In this document: one piece after another, positions 27,255-38,047 of the stretch | How the letters are laid out: every line of letters begins with the position of its first letter | Numbering within the stretch: the stretch's first letter is position 1 | NCBI GenBank assembly: GCA_022825235.1 | Contig: JAJDYI010000066.1 | Location: forward strand, 1 to 64,000 | Direction: 5' to 3' | Length of the DNA: 64,000 nt | Source: Alphaproteobacteria bacterium | Lineage (GTDB): Bacteria; Pseudomonadota; Alphaproteobacteria; TMED109 | The notes under the pieces: generated by a model | What the model saw: the letters and a program-made list of their open reading frames with translations, nothing else | The model's database searches: none | Told to the model about the DNA's origin: nothing | Made by a program: the position numbers and the translations under genes

Positions 27255-28133
27255 ATGGCCAACTCGCAACGCACCGCTTTCCTGGGTCTTGGAGTCATGG
27301 GCTACCCCATGGCGGGCCATCTTGCAGCAGCCGGCCACGAGGTCGTGGTTTACAACCGAACACAAGCCCGGGCTGATGCCTGGACCGAGCGACATGGCGG
27401 CACATCGCGTCCGACGCCCGCCGCGGCGGCCGACGGCGCCGACACGGTGTTCGTGTGCGTGGGCAACGATGACGATCTCCGGAGCGTCGTCACCGGAGAG
27501 GCCGGGGCACTGGCCGGAATGGCGGCAGGCTCAGTTCTGGTCGATCACACGACGGCATCCGCTGGCATCGCCCGGGAACTGGCTGCTGCCAGCGCCGACG
27601 CAGGCGTCGGATTTCTCGACGCGCCGGTTTCCGGAGGCCAGGCAGGAGCGGAAAACGGCCAGCTCACGGTCATGGTGGGCGGCGAGCCCAACATCTTCAA
27701 GCAAGCGCGCGACCTGATCGACTGCTACGCCCGCGCCACCACGTTGATGGGGCCTGCCGGCTCCGGTCAGCTCACGAAAATGGTCAATCAAATCTGTATT
27801 GCCGGCTTGCTTCAGGGCCTTTCCGAAGGCATGAACTTCGCCAGTCGCGCGGGGCTTGATGGCCAGCAGGTGCTCGACGTCATCTCCAAGGGCGCTGCAC
27901 AGTCCTGGCAAATGGAAAACCGCGCCATCACCATGCTGCAAGGGGAGTTCGATTTCGGGTTTGCCGTCCAGTGGATGCGGAAAGACCTCGCCATCTGCCT
28001 AGAGGAATCAAAGCGCAACAACGCCAGGCTCCCGGTGACCGCGCTCATCGACCAGCTCTACGCACAGGTGGAGGCACGCGGCGGCAAACGGTGGGACACG
28101 TCCAGTCTTATTCACCTGCTGCAAAACGACTAG
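27255..28133 (+). CDS. 3-hydroxyisobutyrate dehydrogenase family protein
   Basis: This 292-residue beta-hydroxyacid dehydrogenase should interconvert a 3-hydroxy acid and its semialdehyde with NAD(P). The N-terminal Rossmann motif is [13 protein letters not shown], with YNRTQARAD after strand two favouring NADP (Asn-Arg-Thr). The substrate-binding [14 protein letters not shown] and the catalytic lysine region [11 protein letters not shown] are both clear. GAGG precedes the ATG. Relatives act on 3-hydroxyisobutyrate, tartronate semialdehyde or succinic semialdehyde; [10 protein letters not shown] near the end is typical of the tartronate/succinic semialdehyde reductase subgroup. It stands alone. 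Confidence 0.9.
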   Translation: MANSQRTAFLGLGVMGYPMAGHLAAAGHEVVVYNRTQARADAWTERHGGTSRPTPAAAADGADTVFVCVGNDDDLRSVVTGEAGALAGMAAGSVLVDHTTASAGIARELAAASADAGVGFLDAPVSGGQAGAENGQLTVMVGGEPNIFKQARDLIDCYARATTLMGPAGSGQLTKMVNQICIAGLLQGLSEGMNFASRAGLDGQQVLDVISKGAAQSWQMENRAITMLQGEFDFGFAVQWMRKDLAICLEESKRNNARLPVTALIDQLYAQVEARGGKRWDTSSLIHLLQND

Positions 28134-28403
28134 CAGCGAATTCGGACGAGAGGGCTGCTGCCGCGCGGCCCGGTCACGTCACGCTGGAAGCCGATCGAGC
28201 CGCACGTACCGGGTCTCCCCCACGCTGTTGCCCGCCAGGGGTCCGGGAAGGGACGGCGCCGGGCGCGTATCTGCGGCCGACCGAAGTGAAGCGGACATCG
28301 ATCGCGGCGGTCGGTGCCGACCGCACGCGGTATCGAAATACCCCGGGAAGCGGCGTGGACACGATTGGCGGCCGCGGTCGAAACGACAGGACCAGCGGTG
28401 ACG

Positions 28404-29234
28404 CTAGCGGCTGCTCCAGACACTCTCGTACTGTTCTGGAGACGCATCCCGAAGTGTTTTTCGGTCGCGATGCAGCACCTGCTCAAGCTGGGAGACGCGT
28501 TCCTGAAACCGGGCGTTGGCATCGTCCAGGGCTGCTTCCGCGTCAACCCCGCTGGTGCGCGACAGGCGCACTAGCGCGAACATCGCATCCCCGATGGCCC
28601 GGCGCGCAGCGGCTGGTTCGGGCGCAACCGGGTGCAGCCGTTCGAGTGATCGCTGCGCCTCAGCTGCCGGCTCGGCCGTTGAAGCAGCTTCCGCCTGGGT
28701 CGTGCGACTGACCGCATCCTGCAGCTTGCGCGCCCGTACCAGCGCCGGGCCCGATCGCAGCACGCCCTCCAGAACACCCATGCCGCCGGCGGCCGGTGCT
28801 TTCTCCGCAGCCTTGATGCGCTCCCAGTTACGCATTACGGCTTCCGAATCTACGGCGGCATCGTCAGCGAATACGTGAGGATGCCTGCGCACGAGTTTGT
28901 CCTGGAGGGCATCGATCACTTCGGCGACACCGAAGGCTCCGGCCTCCTCCGCCATGCGGGCGTGGTAGATGACCTGCAGCAGCAGATCGCCGAGCTCGTC
29001 GCACAATGCCTCCATGTCGCCCGCCCGGATGGCGTCAACCACCTCGTAGACCTCCTCGATCGTGTACGGAACAATCGTCTCGAACGTTTGCGCCCGCGTC
29101 CACGGGCACCCACGTACCGGATCCCGAAGTTCAGCCATCAGACCAAGCAAGCGTTGAAACGCGGAACCGGCGCCGGCGCTGGCCTCGGGAGTCCGTGTCC
29201 GGACATCTTCGTTCGTTCGACGGCGTTCGTGCAT
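28404..29234 (-). CDS. mazG: Nucleoside triphosphate pyrophosphohydrolase MazG
   Basis: This protein of about 276 residues hydrolyses NTPs to NMP and pyrophosphate, limiting aberrant nucleotides. The N-terminal MazG domain is complete: GCPWTRAQTFETIVPYTIEE, and the Mg-binding EExxE ... ELGD pattern (EEVYEVVDA, DELGDLLLQV). In the C-terminal copy the family's EELGDLLFA is replaced by RRAIGDAMFALVRLSR, losing acidic metal ligands, so that half is probably inactive. A low-complexity Ala/Glu linker (about 180-215) joins the halves. The start at 29234 has GGGAG six bases upstream. Confidence 0.93.
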   Translation of the reverse strand: MHERRRTNEDVRTRTPEASAGAGSAFQRLLGLMAELRDPVRGCPWTRAQTFETIVPYTIEEVYEVVDAIRAGDMEALCDELGDLLLQVIYHARMAEEAGAFGVAEVIDALQDKLVRRHPHVFADDAAVDSEAVMRNWERIKAAEKAPAAGGMGVLEGVLRSGPALVRARKLQDAVSRTTQAEAASTAEPAAEAQRSLERLHPVAPEPAAARRAIGDAMFALVRLSRTSGVDAEAALDDANARFQERVSQLEQVLHRDRKTLRDASPEQYESVWSSR

Positions 29235-29322
29235 GGACAACTCCCGCTTGCGCTTGCGGTAACCTCGATTAACAGGCGCCGCCACCATGCCAGTGTAGTA
29301 ACAGAAATTCAGGAGCCGGAAG

Positions 29323-30039
29323 TTGCAATTGCATGATTTTCGGGCACTCAGCTTCGATTGTTACGGCACCCTGATCGATTGGGAATCCGGGATCTGGAAT
29401 GCTCTCGCGCCCCTGCGGCGGGTCGGGTTGACCGATCGCGCAGCGGCACTCTCGGCCTTTGCGAGCCACGAGAGCATGATCCAGAAGGCGCATCCGGGGG
29501 CAAGCTACCCGGACGTGCTGGCGCGGGTGCATCGGCGGATCGCAGACGAATTTGGCCTCGACGCCGAACCGGAGCTCGATGCGCGGTTCGGCCGTTCGCT
29601 TTCCGACTGGCCCCCGTTCCCGGATTCCAGTTCGGCGCTCCGATACCTCGGTGAATACTTCCGGTTGATTGTCCTTTCCAACGTGAACCGGGCAGGTTTC
29701 GCATCCAGCGCCCACTCCCTCGAGGCCCGTTTCGATGCCGTCTATACGGCGGAGGACATTCGCAGCTACAAACCTGATCCACGAAACTTTCACTATCTGG
29801 TTGCGCACTGCGAGCAGGACTTCGGCATCCGGAAGACGGAACTTCTGCACGTGGCACAGAGCCTGTACCACGATCACGTGCCGGCTCGAGCTGCCGGCCT
29901 CTCCACCGCATGGATTGACCGCCAGCGGGGGCTGGATGGTGCGACCAAGCCCGTAACCGAACAACCCGACGTGACTTTCGTGTTTCCTGATCTGGCCTCG
30001 CTCGCAGCGCAGCACAAGGCCGAACTTGCTCGCGCCTAA
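29323..30039 (+). CDS. HAD-superfamily hydrolase, haloacid dehalogenase type II-like
   Basis: This 238-residue HAD enzyme has motif I SFDCYGTLIDW (nucleophile Asp near 11), motif II LSNVNR, motif III lysine in YKPDPRNFHY, and a late LHVAQSLYHDHVPARAAG segment with the acid near the end. The type II dehalogenase group hydrolyses 2-haloacids, but many members with AQSLYHD are general phosphatases or of unknown substrate. A TTG start is inferred from the AGGAG eight bases upstream and the immediate start of the fold. Its last four bases overlap the convergent lipocalin-like gene. Confidence 0.87.
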   Translation: MQLHDFRALSFDCYGTLIDWESGIWNALAPLRRVGLTDRAAALSAFASHESMIQKAHPGASYPDVLARVHRRIADEFGLDAEPELDARFGRSLSDWPPFPDSSSALRYLGEYFRLIVLSNVNRAGFASSAHSLEARFDAVYTAEDIRSYKPDPRNFHYLVAHCEQDFGIRKTELLHVAQSLYHDHVPARAAGLSTAWIDRQRGLDGATKPVTEQPDVTFVFPDLASLAAQHKAELARA

Positions 30040-30452
30040 GGACGCTTCCAGACGATGATGACACGGTGTCCTGGCCCCCCGTACGGGTGCGGGCCGCTGA
30101 ATGTCAGCAACCCGTCCTCCCACACGATGTCGCGTTCCAGGGTTGAGCCGTTCAGCCTCGGGTCGTGGGACAGATGGATGGTGTGTCGCACCCTGGAGCC
30201 AGACAGGACCCACGAACCGAAATAGGCGAAGAACCCGGCCCACGCCTGCGCAGCTGCTGCATCCGGCACCGGATCCTCCGGGAGCGACCGGTCGGAGCCA
30301 GCCAGCATTGCTATCACCGTACGGTCGGACCCGTAGTGAATCAAACCGCTGGGACTATCTCCGAGCAACGGGGTTCGCGCTCCGTCCGGCGCTTCCAAAT
30401 AGGTATCCACCAGGTTCCAACGGCCCAGCAAGTCTTGCTCAAGAATGGCCAT
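30036..30452 (-). CDS. Lipocalin-like domain protein
   Basis: This 138-residue protein opens with LLGRWNLVDTYLE and PSGLIHYGSDR, matching bacterial lipocalin-like (DUF1486-type) proteins: a small beta-barrel that probably binds a hydrophobic ligand in the cytoplasm. No signal peptide is seen. The ATG at 30452 follows GGGGAGG with ideal spacing. It converges on the HAD gene, with which it shares a CTAA stop-to-stop overlap, and diverges from the partner-switching genes. The ligand is unknown. Confidence 0.75.
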   Translation of the reverse strand: MAILEQDLLGRWNLVDTYLEAPDGARTPLLGDSPSGLIHYGSDRTVIAMLAGSDRSLPEDPVPDAAAAQAWAGFFAYFGSWVLSGSRVRHTIHLSHDPRLNGSTLERDIVWEDGLLTFSGPHPYGGPGHRVIIVWKRP

Positions 30453-30477
30453 GAACCTCCCCAAAACAGGCGAAATC

Positions 30478-30486
30478 TGCTATAAT
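30478..30486 (+). promoter_or_regulatory. Extended -10 promoter for the anti-sigma/STAS operon
   Basis: TGCTATAAT is a perfect extended -10 (TG-N-TATAAT), which can function without a good -35; none is evident. It lies about 100 bases before the RsbW-like start codon. Confidence 0.65.
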
Positions 30487-30583
30487 CGCGGCACATGCGC
30501 AACGGGACACGACAACCTTCTGGCTGACCTACTCACTGGCGCCCTTTATTAGTCTACTCGGTAGCAATGACTTGGAGTTTCAC

Positions 30584-31003
30584 ATGGGGCAGTCACTGAA
30601 ACTCGACATCCCGGTTCAAATAAGCGCACTGAGTGATGTGACTACCAGAATCGAAGAGTTTTGTGACGCGGCCGATATTCCCATGGCAAGTGCCTTCAAG
30701 GTCAACCTCGTGATCCAGGAATTGGTTACCAACAGCGTGAATCACGGAGATTTCGGCGGACGGGAGCCGGAGATATCACTGTCCATCAATTGTGACGGCA
30801 GCCAGGTTGAGATGTTGTTTGAAGACAACGCCGCCCCTTTTGACCCTTTCACCGAAACGCCAGCGCCCGATCTCGGCTCCAATGTCAGTGAACGCCCAAT
30901 CGGCGGTCTCGGCATTCACCTGATCCGTTCGTTCTCAGATCAATCCAGCCACGAACACGTGGGTGGCAGGAACCGGATTCGGCTGGTCAGCTCGGTTGAA
31001 TAG
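30584..31003 (+). CDS. RsbW-like anti-sigma factor serine kinase (HATPase_c_2)
   Basis: This 139-residue GHKL-fold kinase resembles RsbW/SpoIIAB-type switch proteins that sequester a sigma factor or other partner and phosphorylate a STAS antagonist. The N box is ELVTNSVNHG (about 47-56), with the ATP lid region FEDNAAPFDP (DNA in place of DxGxG) and GGLGIHLIRS as the G2 box. The ATG at 30584 is set by TTGGAG six bases upstream. A STAS gene follows after 16 bases. No cognate sigma factor or PP2C phosphatase lies in the window. A target other than a sigma factor is possible, as in many proteobacteria. Confidence 0.86.
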   Translation: MGQSLKLDIPVQISALSDVTTRIEEFCDAADIPMASAFKVNLVIQELVTNSVNHGDFGGREPEISLSINCDGSQVEMLFEDNAAPFDPFTETPAPDLGSNVSERPIGGLGIHLIRSFSDQSSHEHVGGRNRIRLVSSVE

Positions 31004-31019
31004 CTGATCCACGAGCCCC

Positions 31020-31358
31020 GTGTCCTTCTTCACGGAGGCCAGGTCTGGGAAGTTTCTCGTGTTTTCCCTCACCGGCCGTATCGAAGGTACGAGAGTGTCG
31101 GAATTCTCGGAACAACTCATGCGGCAAATAGATAGCGGGGAGAATCACATCGTCCTTGATTGCTCGGCCGTCTCCTGCCTCGCCTCACCGGCCCGGAGAG
31201 TCCTTCTCGCTGTGGCTCGCCGGCTGGAATCCCGCGGCGGTCTATTCAAGGTTGCCGGCCTGCGCCCGACCTTGCGAGGCCCCATCTCGGAACTCCGGGG
31301 GCCGGTCGGTCCTCTCCCCCTCTACGCCAGCCTTGCCGAGGCGCTGAACAGCGCGTGA
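31020..31358 (+). CDS. STAS-domain anti-sigma factor antagonist
   Basis: This 112-residue protein is a single STAS domain, the partner of the preceding kinase. It shows the family strand-helix pattern FSLTGRIEGTRVSEFSEQL and the phosphorylation loop DCSAVSCLASPARRVLL, where the Ser in LASPA aligns with the phosphorylated serine of SpoIIAA/RsbV (usually ISSAGL). The final region FKVAGLRPTLRGPISELRG is also typical. GTG start. Its stop codon overlaps the next gene by GTGA. In partner switching, the unphosphorylated form would bind the kinase and free its target. Confidence 0.85.
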   Translation: MSFFTEARSGKFLVFSLTGRIEGTRVSEFSEQLMRQIDSGENHIVLDCSAVSCLASPARRVLLAVARRLESRGGLFKVAGLRPTLRGPISELRGPVGPLPLYASLAEALNSA

Positions 31359-32116
31359 CCCAGTACTACAACGGCTTCCGGCCCTTCGAGCACATCAATC
31401 CCCGTGGCCGCTTCCCGGCCCTCCTCGTGTGCGACCACGCGGTGAACACCGTGCCTGAGGAGTTAGGCGACCTGGGCCTGGATGCCCGCGAGCTCGACCG
31501 GCACATTGCCTGGGATCCGGGCGCACGGGCTGTCACACTGGAACTCGCTGCGCGCCTGGACGCACCCGCCCTGCTGGCAGGCTATTCACGTCTCGTCATT
31601 GACCCCAATCGATCGCCGGACTCGGACGCATCGATCCTCGATACCAGCGACGGCACGATCATTCCCGGCAATGTCGGACTGGATAGGGATGAGCGCTCCG
31701 ATCGTATCGCCCGTTGTTTCCGGCCCTATCACGAAGCTATCGATGCCACGCTCGACCAAATGGGGGCGCGCTGCAGTGCCCTCCTGTGCATCCACAGCTT
31801 CACGCCCGCGCTCTTGGCCGGCGACGGAACGTCGCGGCCGTGGCATGCGTCAATCCTCTGGGGAGGCAGGCAAAAGCTGTTCGCCGATCGGATCCGTGCC
31901 GGCCTCAGCCGCGTCACCGGCCTCAATATCGGTGACAATGTGCCTTACGCCCAGACGCCGGAGTTCGGCTACACGGCAGAAGCCCACGGTGAGGTCCGGG
32001 GGCTTCCAAATCTCCTCATCAAGATCCGCCAGGACCTGTTGGAAAGCGCGCACGCGGCACGGGACTGGGCAAACCACTTGGCGGAAGTTCTCGTGGCCGA
32101 GTTGGTGACGGTCTAG
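31355..32116 (+). CDS. N-formylglutamate amidohydrolase family protein
   Basis: This 253-residue protein belongs to the N-formylglutamate amidohydrolase (HutG-like) family. Hallmarks are LLVCDHAVNTVP with the His, DPNRSPDSDASI, a CIHSFTP zinc-site His, and a late GLPNLLIKIRQDLL. These enzymes release formate or hydrolyse N-acyl amino acids with zinc. The GTG start lies within the STAS stop codon (four-base overlap), and the protein fold begins at once, so the three genes form one operon. The link between a partner-switching pair and this hydrolase is unusual; the true substrate is unknown. Confidence 0.88.
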   Translation: MTQYYNGFRPFEHINPRGRFPALLVCDHAVNTVPEELGDLGLDARELDRHIAWDPGARAVTLELAARLDAPALLAGYSRLVIDPNRSPDSDASILDTSDGTIIPGNVGLDRDERSDRIARCFRPYHEAIDATLDQMGARCSALLCIHSFTPALLAGDGTSRPWHASILWGGRQKLFADRIRAGLSRVTGLNIGDNVPYAQTPEFGYTAEAHGEVRGLPNLLIKIRQDLLESAHAARDWANHLAEVLVAELVTV

Positions 32117-32329
32117 CCAACTGCCCTCCGGCTCCGCCCCCAGCCTCGTCCGTTGCTGACTCCCCGTGATGCGGCCACCTACCAGCACGCTCAGCCAGGC
32201 CCGACATGCTTGATGGTCTCTCGGTGCCGACGGTGCGGCACGGACTGCCGTCGCTGCAGCTTGCCGGCGTTGCCCAAGGCCGTTCGCCGACCATATATTG
32301 TCTGCTGAACTTCGGGGAGTAGCTTTCTC

Positions 32330-32914
32330 ATGCGTCTGCCTGCCGCTCTGGCAACGATGCTCTTGGTCTTGCCTGCAACTGCCGAGGACTCCGGCGAGTC
32401 CCTGCTGCAGAAGGTTCTCGGTAACGCCGACGCACCGCACGAAATCATCGAGTACGCCTCGCTCTCGTGCCCGCACTGCGCCACCTTCCACAACGAAGTG
32501 CTCCCTGAAATCAAGGCTCGCTTCATCGACACGGGCCAGGTGCGTCTCGTATTTCGGGACTTCCCGCTGGACCGGCCGGCGCTGACCGGGTCCATGCTTG
32601 CCCACTGCCAGCCCGACGAGCATTTCTTTCCCGTCCTTGAACAGCTGTTCGCGCACCAGAGCCGGTGGGCTGCGGCCGAGGCACCGAAGGACGTCCTCAA
32701 GAACATGTTCCTGCAATTTGGTATCAGTGCTGATGAGGTCGATGCGTGCTTCGCTGACACCGAAGCGAACCGGGCCCGCCTGAATCGTATCCTTCGGACC
32801 CGAATGGACGGTCAGGACCGTATGGACGTGGATTCGACACCGACTTTCTTCGTAAACGGATCGAAAGTGGCCGGACAGTTTGATGCTGATGCGCTCGCGG
32901 AAATCATCGAGTAG
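32330..32914 (+). CDS. Periplasmic DsbA/DsbG-like thiol-disulfide oxidoreductase
   Basis: This 194-residue exported thioredoxin-fold protein has a signal peptide (RLPAALATMLLVLPATA), the active site SCPHC at Cys47-Cys50, and the cis-proline loop STPTFFVNG near the end with an inserted helical domain between. The CPHC dipeptide is that of DsbA, an oxidant of new disulfides; related proteins of this short type also act as reductases for cytochrome c assembly. GGGGAG is ten bases upstream of the ATG. It is free-standing, with no DsbB partner here. Confidence 0.9.
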   Translation: MRLPAALATMLLVLPATAEDSGESLLQKVLGNADAPHEIIEYASLSCPHCATFHNEVLPEIKARFIDTGQVRLVFRDFPLDRPALTGSMLAHCQPDEHFFPVLEQLFAHQSRWAAAEAPKDVLKNMFLQFGISADEVDACFADTEANRARLNRILRTRMDGQDRMDVDSTPTFFVNGSKVAGQFDADALAEIIE

Positions 32915-33196
32915 GAACCAGGGGCTCCGTCGGCGGGCGTGACGGCGGGATCAGACCGTTCTCTGGCGTTTCGGAACGTTCGCATCCGATAGACGAATCG
33001 GTCAGCTATGTTGGTTTAGTAGGTTCTTATGACGAAGAGTTATGCACTATCGCTCGCCTGTGAACGGCACCAAGATAGCGACGGCGTGCGCCGCTTGAGG
33101 CCGAAATATCCCGATTGCAGGGTGCTTGGCCAGTCACGTTCAGCGGCTGGCCTGCTACTCTATTATGCGATTGTAAGCCTGAAGGGGGCGTAGACG

Positions 33197-33847
33197 ATGA
33201 TTCATCCCTCTCGCTTGATGTTGGTGCTCCTGCTGGGCGTGCTACCTGCTGCCACGGCCACGGCCGAAAACATCGTCGATCCGATGGTGCGCTATTGGAC
33301 GGACTTCGACGGTCGCGAGCATCACCTGAGCATCACTGCGACATCAACCCGCGTGACCACGCCGGACCAGGTCTTTCGGGTTTCCACCCGCCTCGTGCTG
33401 AAGTATGACTGCCATGAAGTCGCGCCCCTGCACCCGGGCAGGCTCCTCAAGGTAGACGCCTGGCATTTCCGCCTGCCGGTGGAAGCAAAGGCTGCGGTCT
33501 CGGTCGAATCGCCGGCCAACTTCCTGGCGGATTTCCTCAGCCTCGAGCCGCCGCCCTTCGTTCGCACGGGCGGCACGCTGCGGGTGACCGATCTTGGCAC
33601 AGGCGGCTTCGTCGAGACCGCCGCCACCGTCATTCGATCCGGTCACGGTTTCTCCCGCGATACGGTGTACGAGACGCAATTCGATTCGGCTGTGCTCGCG
33701 CCGGACCGGTTACTTCGCGCCTTTAACGCCGGACATTCCGTCGGGGTCGACCTCGATTCCCCGGAATTCGCCCTCAGCGCGGTGGTGTCGCTGACCGCCG
33801 AGCAGGCAGCTCCGCTGGCCACCCTCGCGGCCCGCTGTCCGCAGTGA
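33197..33847 (+). CDS. Secreted protein of unknown function
   Basis: This 216-residue protein has a clear signal peptide (PSRLMLVLLLGVLPAATATA, cleaved near residue 23) and a soluble, mostly beta-stranded remainder. Only two cysteines remain, at YDCHEV and at AARCPQ by the C-terminus, so one disulfide is possible. No family is recognised. AGGGGG precedes the ATG by eight bases. It stands between a DsbA-like gene and a hydratase gene on the same strand, with gaps above 150 bases either side, so it is probably its own unit. Confidence 0.7.
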   Translation: MIHPSRLMLVLLLGVLPAATATAENIVDPMVRYWTDFDGREHHLSITATSTRVTTPDQVFRVSTRLVLKYDCHEVAPLHPGRLLKVDAWHFRLPVEAKAAVSVESPANFLADFLSLEPPPFVRTGGTLRVTDLGTGGFVETAATVIRSGHGFSRDTVYETQFDSAVLAPDRLLRAFNAGHSVGVDLDSPEFALSAVVSLTAEQAAPLATLAARCPQ

Positions 33848-33999
33848 GGGCTGCCGACTTCGCATAGGAGCCAATCGGTCGACACGCTGACGAGCGCCGT
33901 CGTCGCAGCCGGCCCAGGCCTCCTACCCGTTGGCGGACCGGTGCTGAGGGGCCGGTACCGGTCGTCCACCCATCTGAGCAGGCGGAGAGAACCGCGGCC

Positions 34000-34785
34000 A
34001 TGAACGCGATCCAGGCCCGCGAAGCCGGGCGAATCATCCACCGGTGCTGGGATGACGGTACCGTGATCGACGGGTTGCCCGAAAGATGTCGACCGGCGAC
34101 GCCGGCTGCCGGTTACGAGATTCAGCAGGCTTTCGTCCGACATTCGGGCGACGCGGTCGCCGGCTGGAAGATTGCGGCGACGAGCCGCGCCGGCCAGCGT
34201 CACATCAATGTGGACGGCCCCATTGCCGGGCGTCTCCTCAAGGGCCGAGTCCACGACAGCCCGGGCAGAATTCACCTCGGCCTGAACCGAATGGGAGTCG
34301 CCGAGGCTGAGTTCGCATTCGTCCTGGGCCGGGCGCTCCCGGCCCGCGCGACCCCCTACACGGAAGCGGAAGCCTTCGCCGCAGTGGCAGACGTCCACCC
34401 GGCCATTGAAATCCCCGATTCCCGATATCTTGACTTCACACGCGCTGGCGGCCCGCAACTGATTGCAGACAACGCCTGTGCAAGCCAGTTCATCCTCGGT
34501 CCAGCGGCCTCGCCCGACCTGCGGTCAATGGACTTTGCCGCCCATCCGGTGCGCTTGATCGTCGACGGCGTGGAAGTCACCAGCGGCACCGGCGCCGATG
34601 CGCTCGGCGACCCGCGGACCGCCCTCGCCTGGATCGCCAACAATCACGCGCAGCAGGGAACGTCGCTGGACGCGGGCGACATCATCACGACCGGGGTGTG
34701 CGGCCAGCCGAGCGCTATCGAGCCGGGGAACCGCGTCGTCGCCGACTTCGGCGTGCTGGGAACCGTGGAAACGACGCTGGTCTGA
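34000..34785 (+). CDS. 2-keto-4-pentenoate hydratase family protein
   Basis: This 261-residue protein is of the MhpD/fumarylacetoacetase-fold family, which hydrates 2-hydroxypentadienoates or decarboxylates oxo-acids in meta-cleavage pathways. The metal-binding acids appear in VAEAEFAFVLG (Glu pair) and HPAIEIPDSR, with a lysine in GWKIAATS near 57. The C-terminal TTGVCGQP and GNRVVADFGVLGTV are typical. GGAGAG lies upstream of the ATG. No ring-cleavage dioxygenase is nearby, so its pathway cannot be deduced. It converges on thiC. Confidence 0.88.
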   Translation: MNAIQAREAGRIIHRCWDDGTVIDGLPERCRPATPAAGYEIQQAFVRHSGDAVAGWKIAATSRAGQRHINVDGPIAGRLLKGRVHDSPGRIHLGLNRMGVAEAEFAFVLGRALPARATPYTEAEAFAAVADVHPAIEIPDSRYLDFTRAGGPQLIADNACASQFILGPAASPDLRSMDFAAHPVRLIVDGVEVTSGTGADALGDPRTALAWIANNHAQQGTSLDAGDIITTGVCGQPSAIEPGNRVVADFGVLGTVETTLV

Positions 34786-34923
34786 TCGGGGAGATCGGCC
34801 CGCCGACCCGGTTGGCGAGCGTCCCGGGTGACCGGTCCGCCCCCGGCGGGGAGCGGCGGTGCCGGAACCGCCCGCTCGACCGGCCAACAAGGGCGCGCGG
34901 AGTCTCCCCCGGGGCGCGCATGC

Positions 34924-36894
<1,971 letters not shown>

Positions 36895-37148
36895 CAACGT
36901 AAGGTGAAGTTTGCGTCGAACCGCCGCTGACGTCAATCCGCCACGAACCTGCACCGGTGCGGTCGTTGGGAATGCCGTTGCGCGCACGCCGTCCGGCCGT
37001 AGACTGTCCCGCACCACACGGCCTGGCCTCCAGACGTTGGTGCGCCGCCGGGTCCAGGATCCGCAGCCAGGGGCGCTGCCTTCGTCAGCGCCGGCGCGGG
37101 CCGAGCATCCCGGCCGGCTCCCTGTCATCGCGTTACAGTTGGTGTCCT

Positions 37149-37943
37149 GTGCCCCGATTCGCCCTGCCGACCCTCGCGTTTCTCCTTTATTTCACTGCAC
37201 CTCACTCCCACGCGGTGCCTCCCTCGGCGCCCGCCGTTCCGTCGTTCGCCCTGACCGGCTCCGCCTATGTCGGCGGGTTCCACGCCGGCGATGCGGTGCT
37301 GCACTTCAACGTCCGGGACGACAGCTATTCCGTACGCTTCAACGCCGAATCGCAGGGGCTGATCCGACTGCTGTTCCAGTGGGGATTCGAACTGGAGGTG
37401 GAGGGTACGCTCGCAGCCGAACAGGTGTCCGGGTTGCAGCCGGCGGTGTACCAGTCGAGACGCTACCACCGGGACGGACATGTCGAGCGGCACGTGCGGT
37501 TCCGCGCCGGAATGGCCGAGACGATCCTTCCCGAGGGGGCGGAGCCGTATCCCATTCCGGTACCGTCCGAGGAACGGCGCCACGTGCTCGACCCGGCGAG
37601 CGCGCTGCTCTCCGCAGGGCTGGTCCTGGCCCGCACCGGAAGCTGCGACCAGATGATTCGCGTGTTCGACGGGAAGACGCGAAGCAATCTGGTCCTGACC
37701 GACCCCGGTGATGACCTGGCAGTGGACCCCCAGCGAGTGGATCCGGGGCCGGTTGATGCCAAGCGATGTGCGTTTCAAAGCCTCCGCGTGGCCGGGTTCA
37801 GCGAGCGTCACCTCCGCAAGCCCCCCATGGAGGGAGAAATCTGGTTCCGCGCCTATGGTGACGCTCTCATGGTGCCGGTACGCCTGCAGACGCCCACCCG
37901 GATCGGGATGGCAATCTTCCACTTCGAGCTTCCTGCCGGCTAG
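37149..37943 (+). CDS. DUF3108 domain-containing exported protein
   Basis: This protein of about 264 residues carries a signal peptide (VPRFALPTLAFLLYFTAPHSHA) and a DUF3108 domain, seen in the pattern of GDDSYSVRFNAESQGLIRLL-like strands, YQSRRYHRDGHVERHVRF, the DPASALLSAGL motif, RVFDGKTRSNLVL and a closing EIWF..YGDALMVPVRL. A GTG at 37149 is taken as the start because the signal peptide begins there, though its ribosome binding site is weak. DUF3108 proteins are periplasmic beta-barrels of unknown function with a lipid- or envelope-related fold. Confidence 0.8.
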   Translation: MPRFALPTLAFLLYFTAPHSHAVPPSAPAVPSFALTGSAYVGGFHAGDAVLHFNVRDDSYSVRFNAESQGLIRLLFQWGFELEVEGTLAAEQVSGLQPAVYQSRRYHRDGHVERHVRFRAGMAETILPEGAEPYPIPVPSEERRHVLDPASALLSAGLVLARTGSCDQMIRVFDGKTRSNLVLTDPGDDLAVDPQRVDPGPVDAKRCAFQSLRVAGFSERHLRKPPMEGEIWFRAYGDALMVPVRLQTPTRIGMAIFHFELPAG

Positions 37944-38047
37944 CTGCCGCGCCCACGCTGCCGGTCCGCTCTGCCGCGACGCCGGCCACTCGGGAGCAGC
38001 GCCCCTGCCCGTTCCGTTCCCAACACCTCTTGCCGTCGCGAGGTCCC

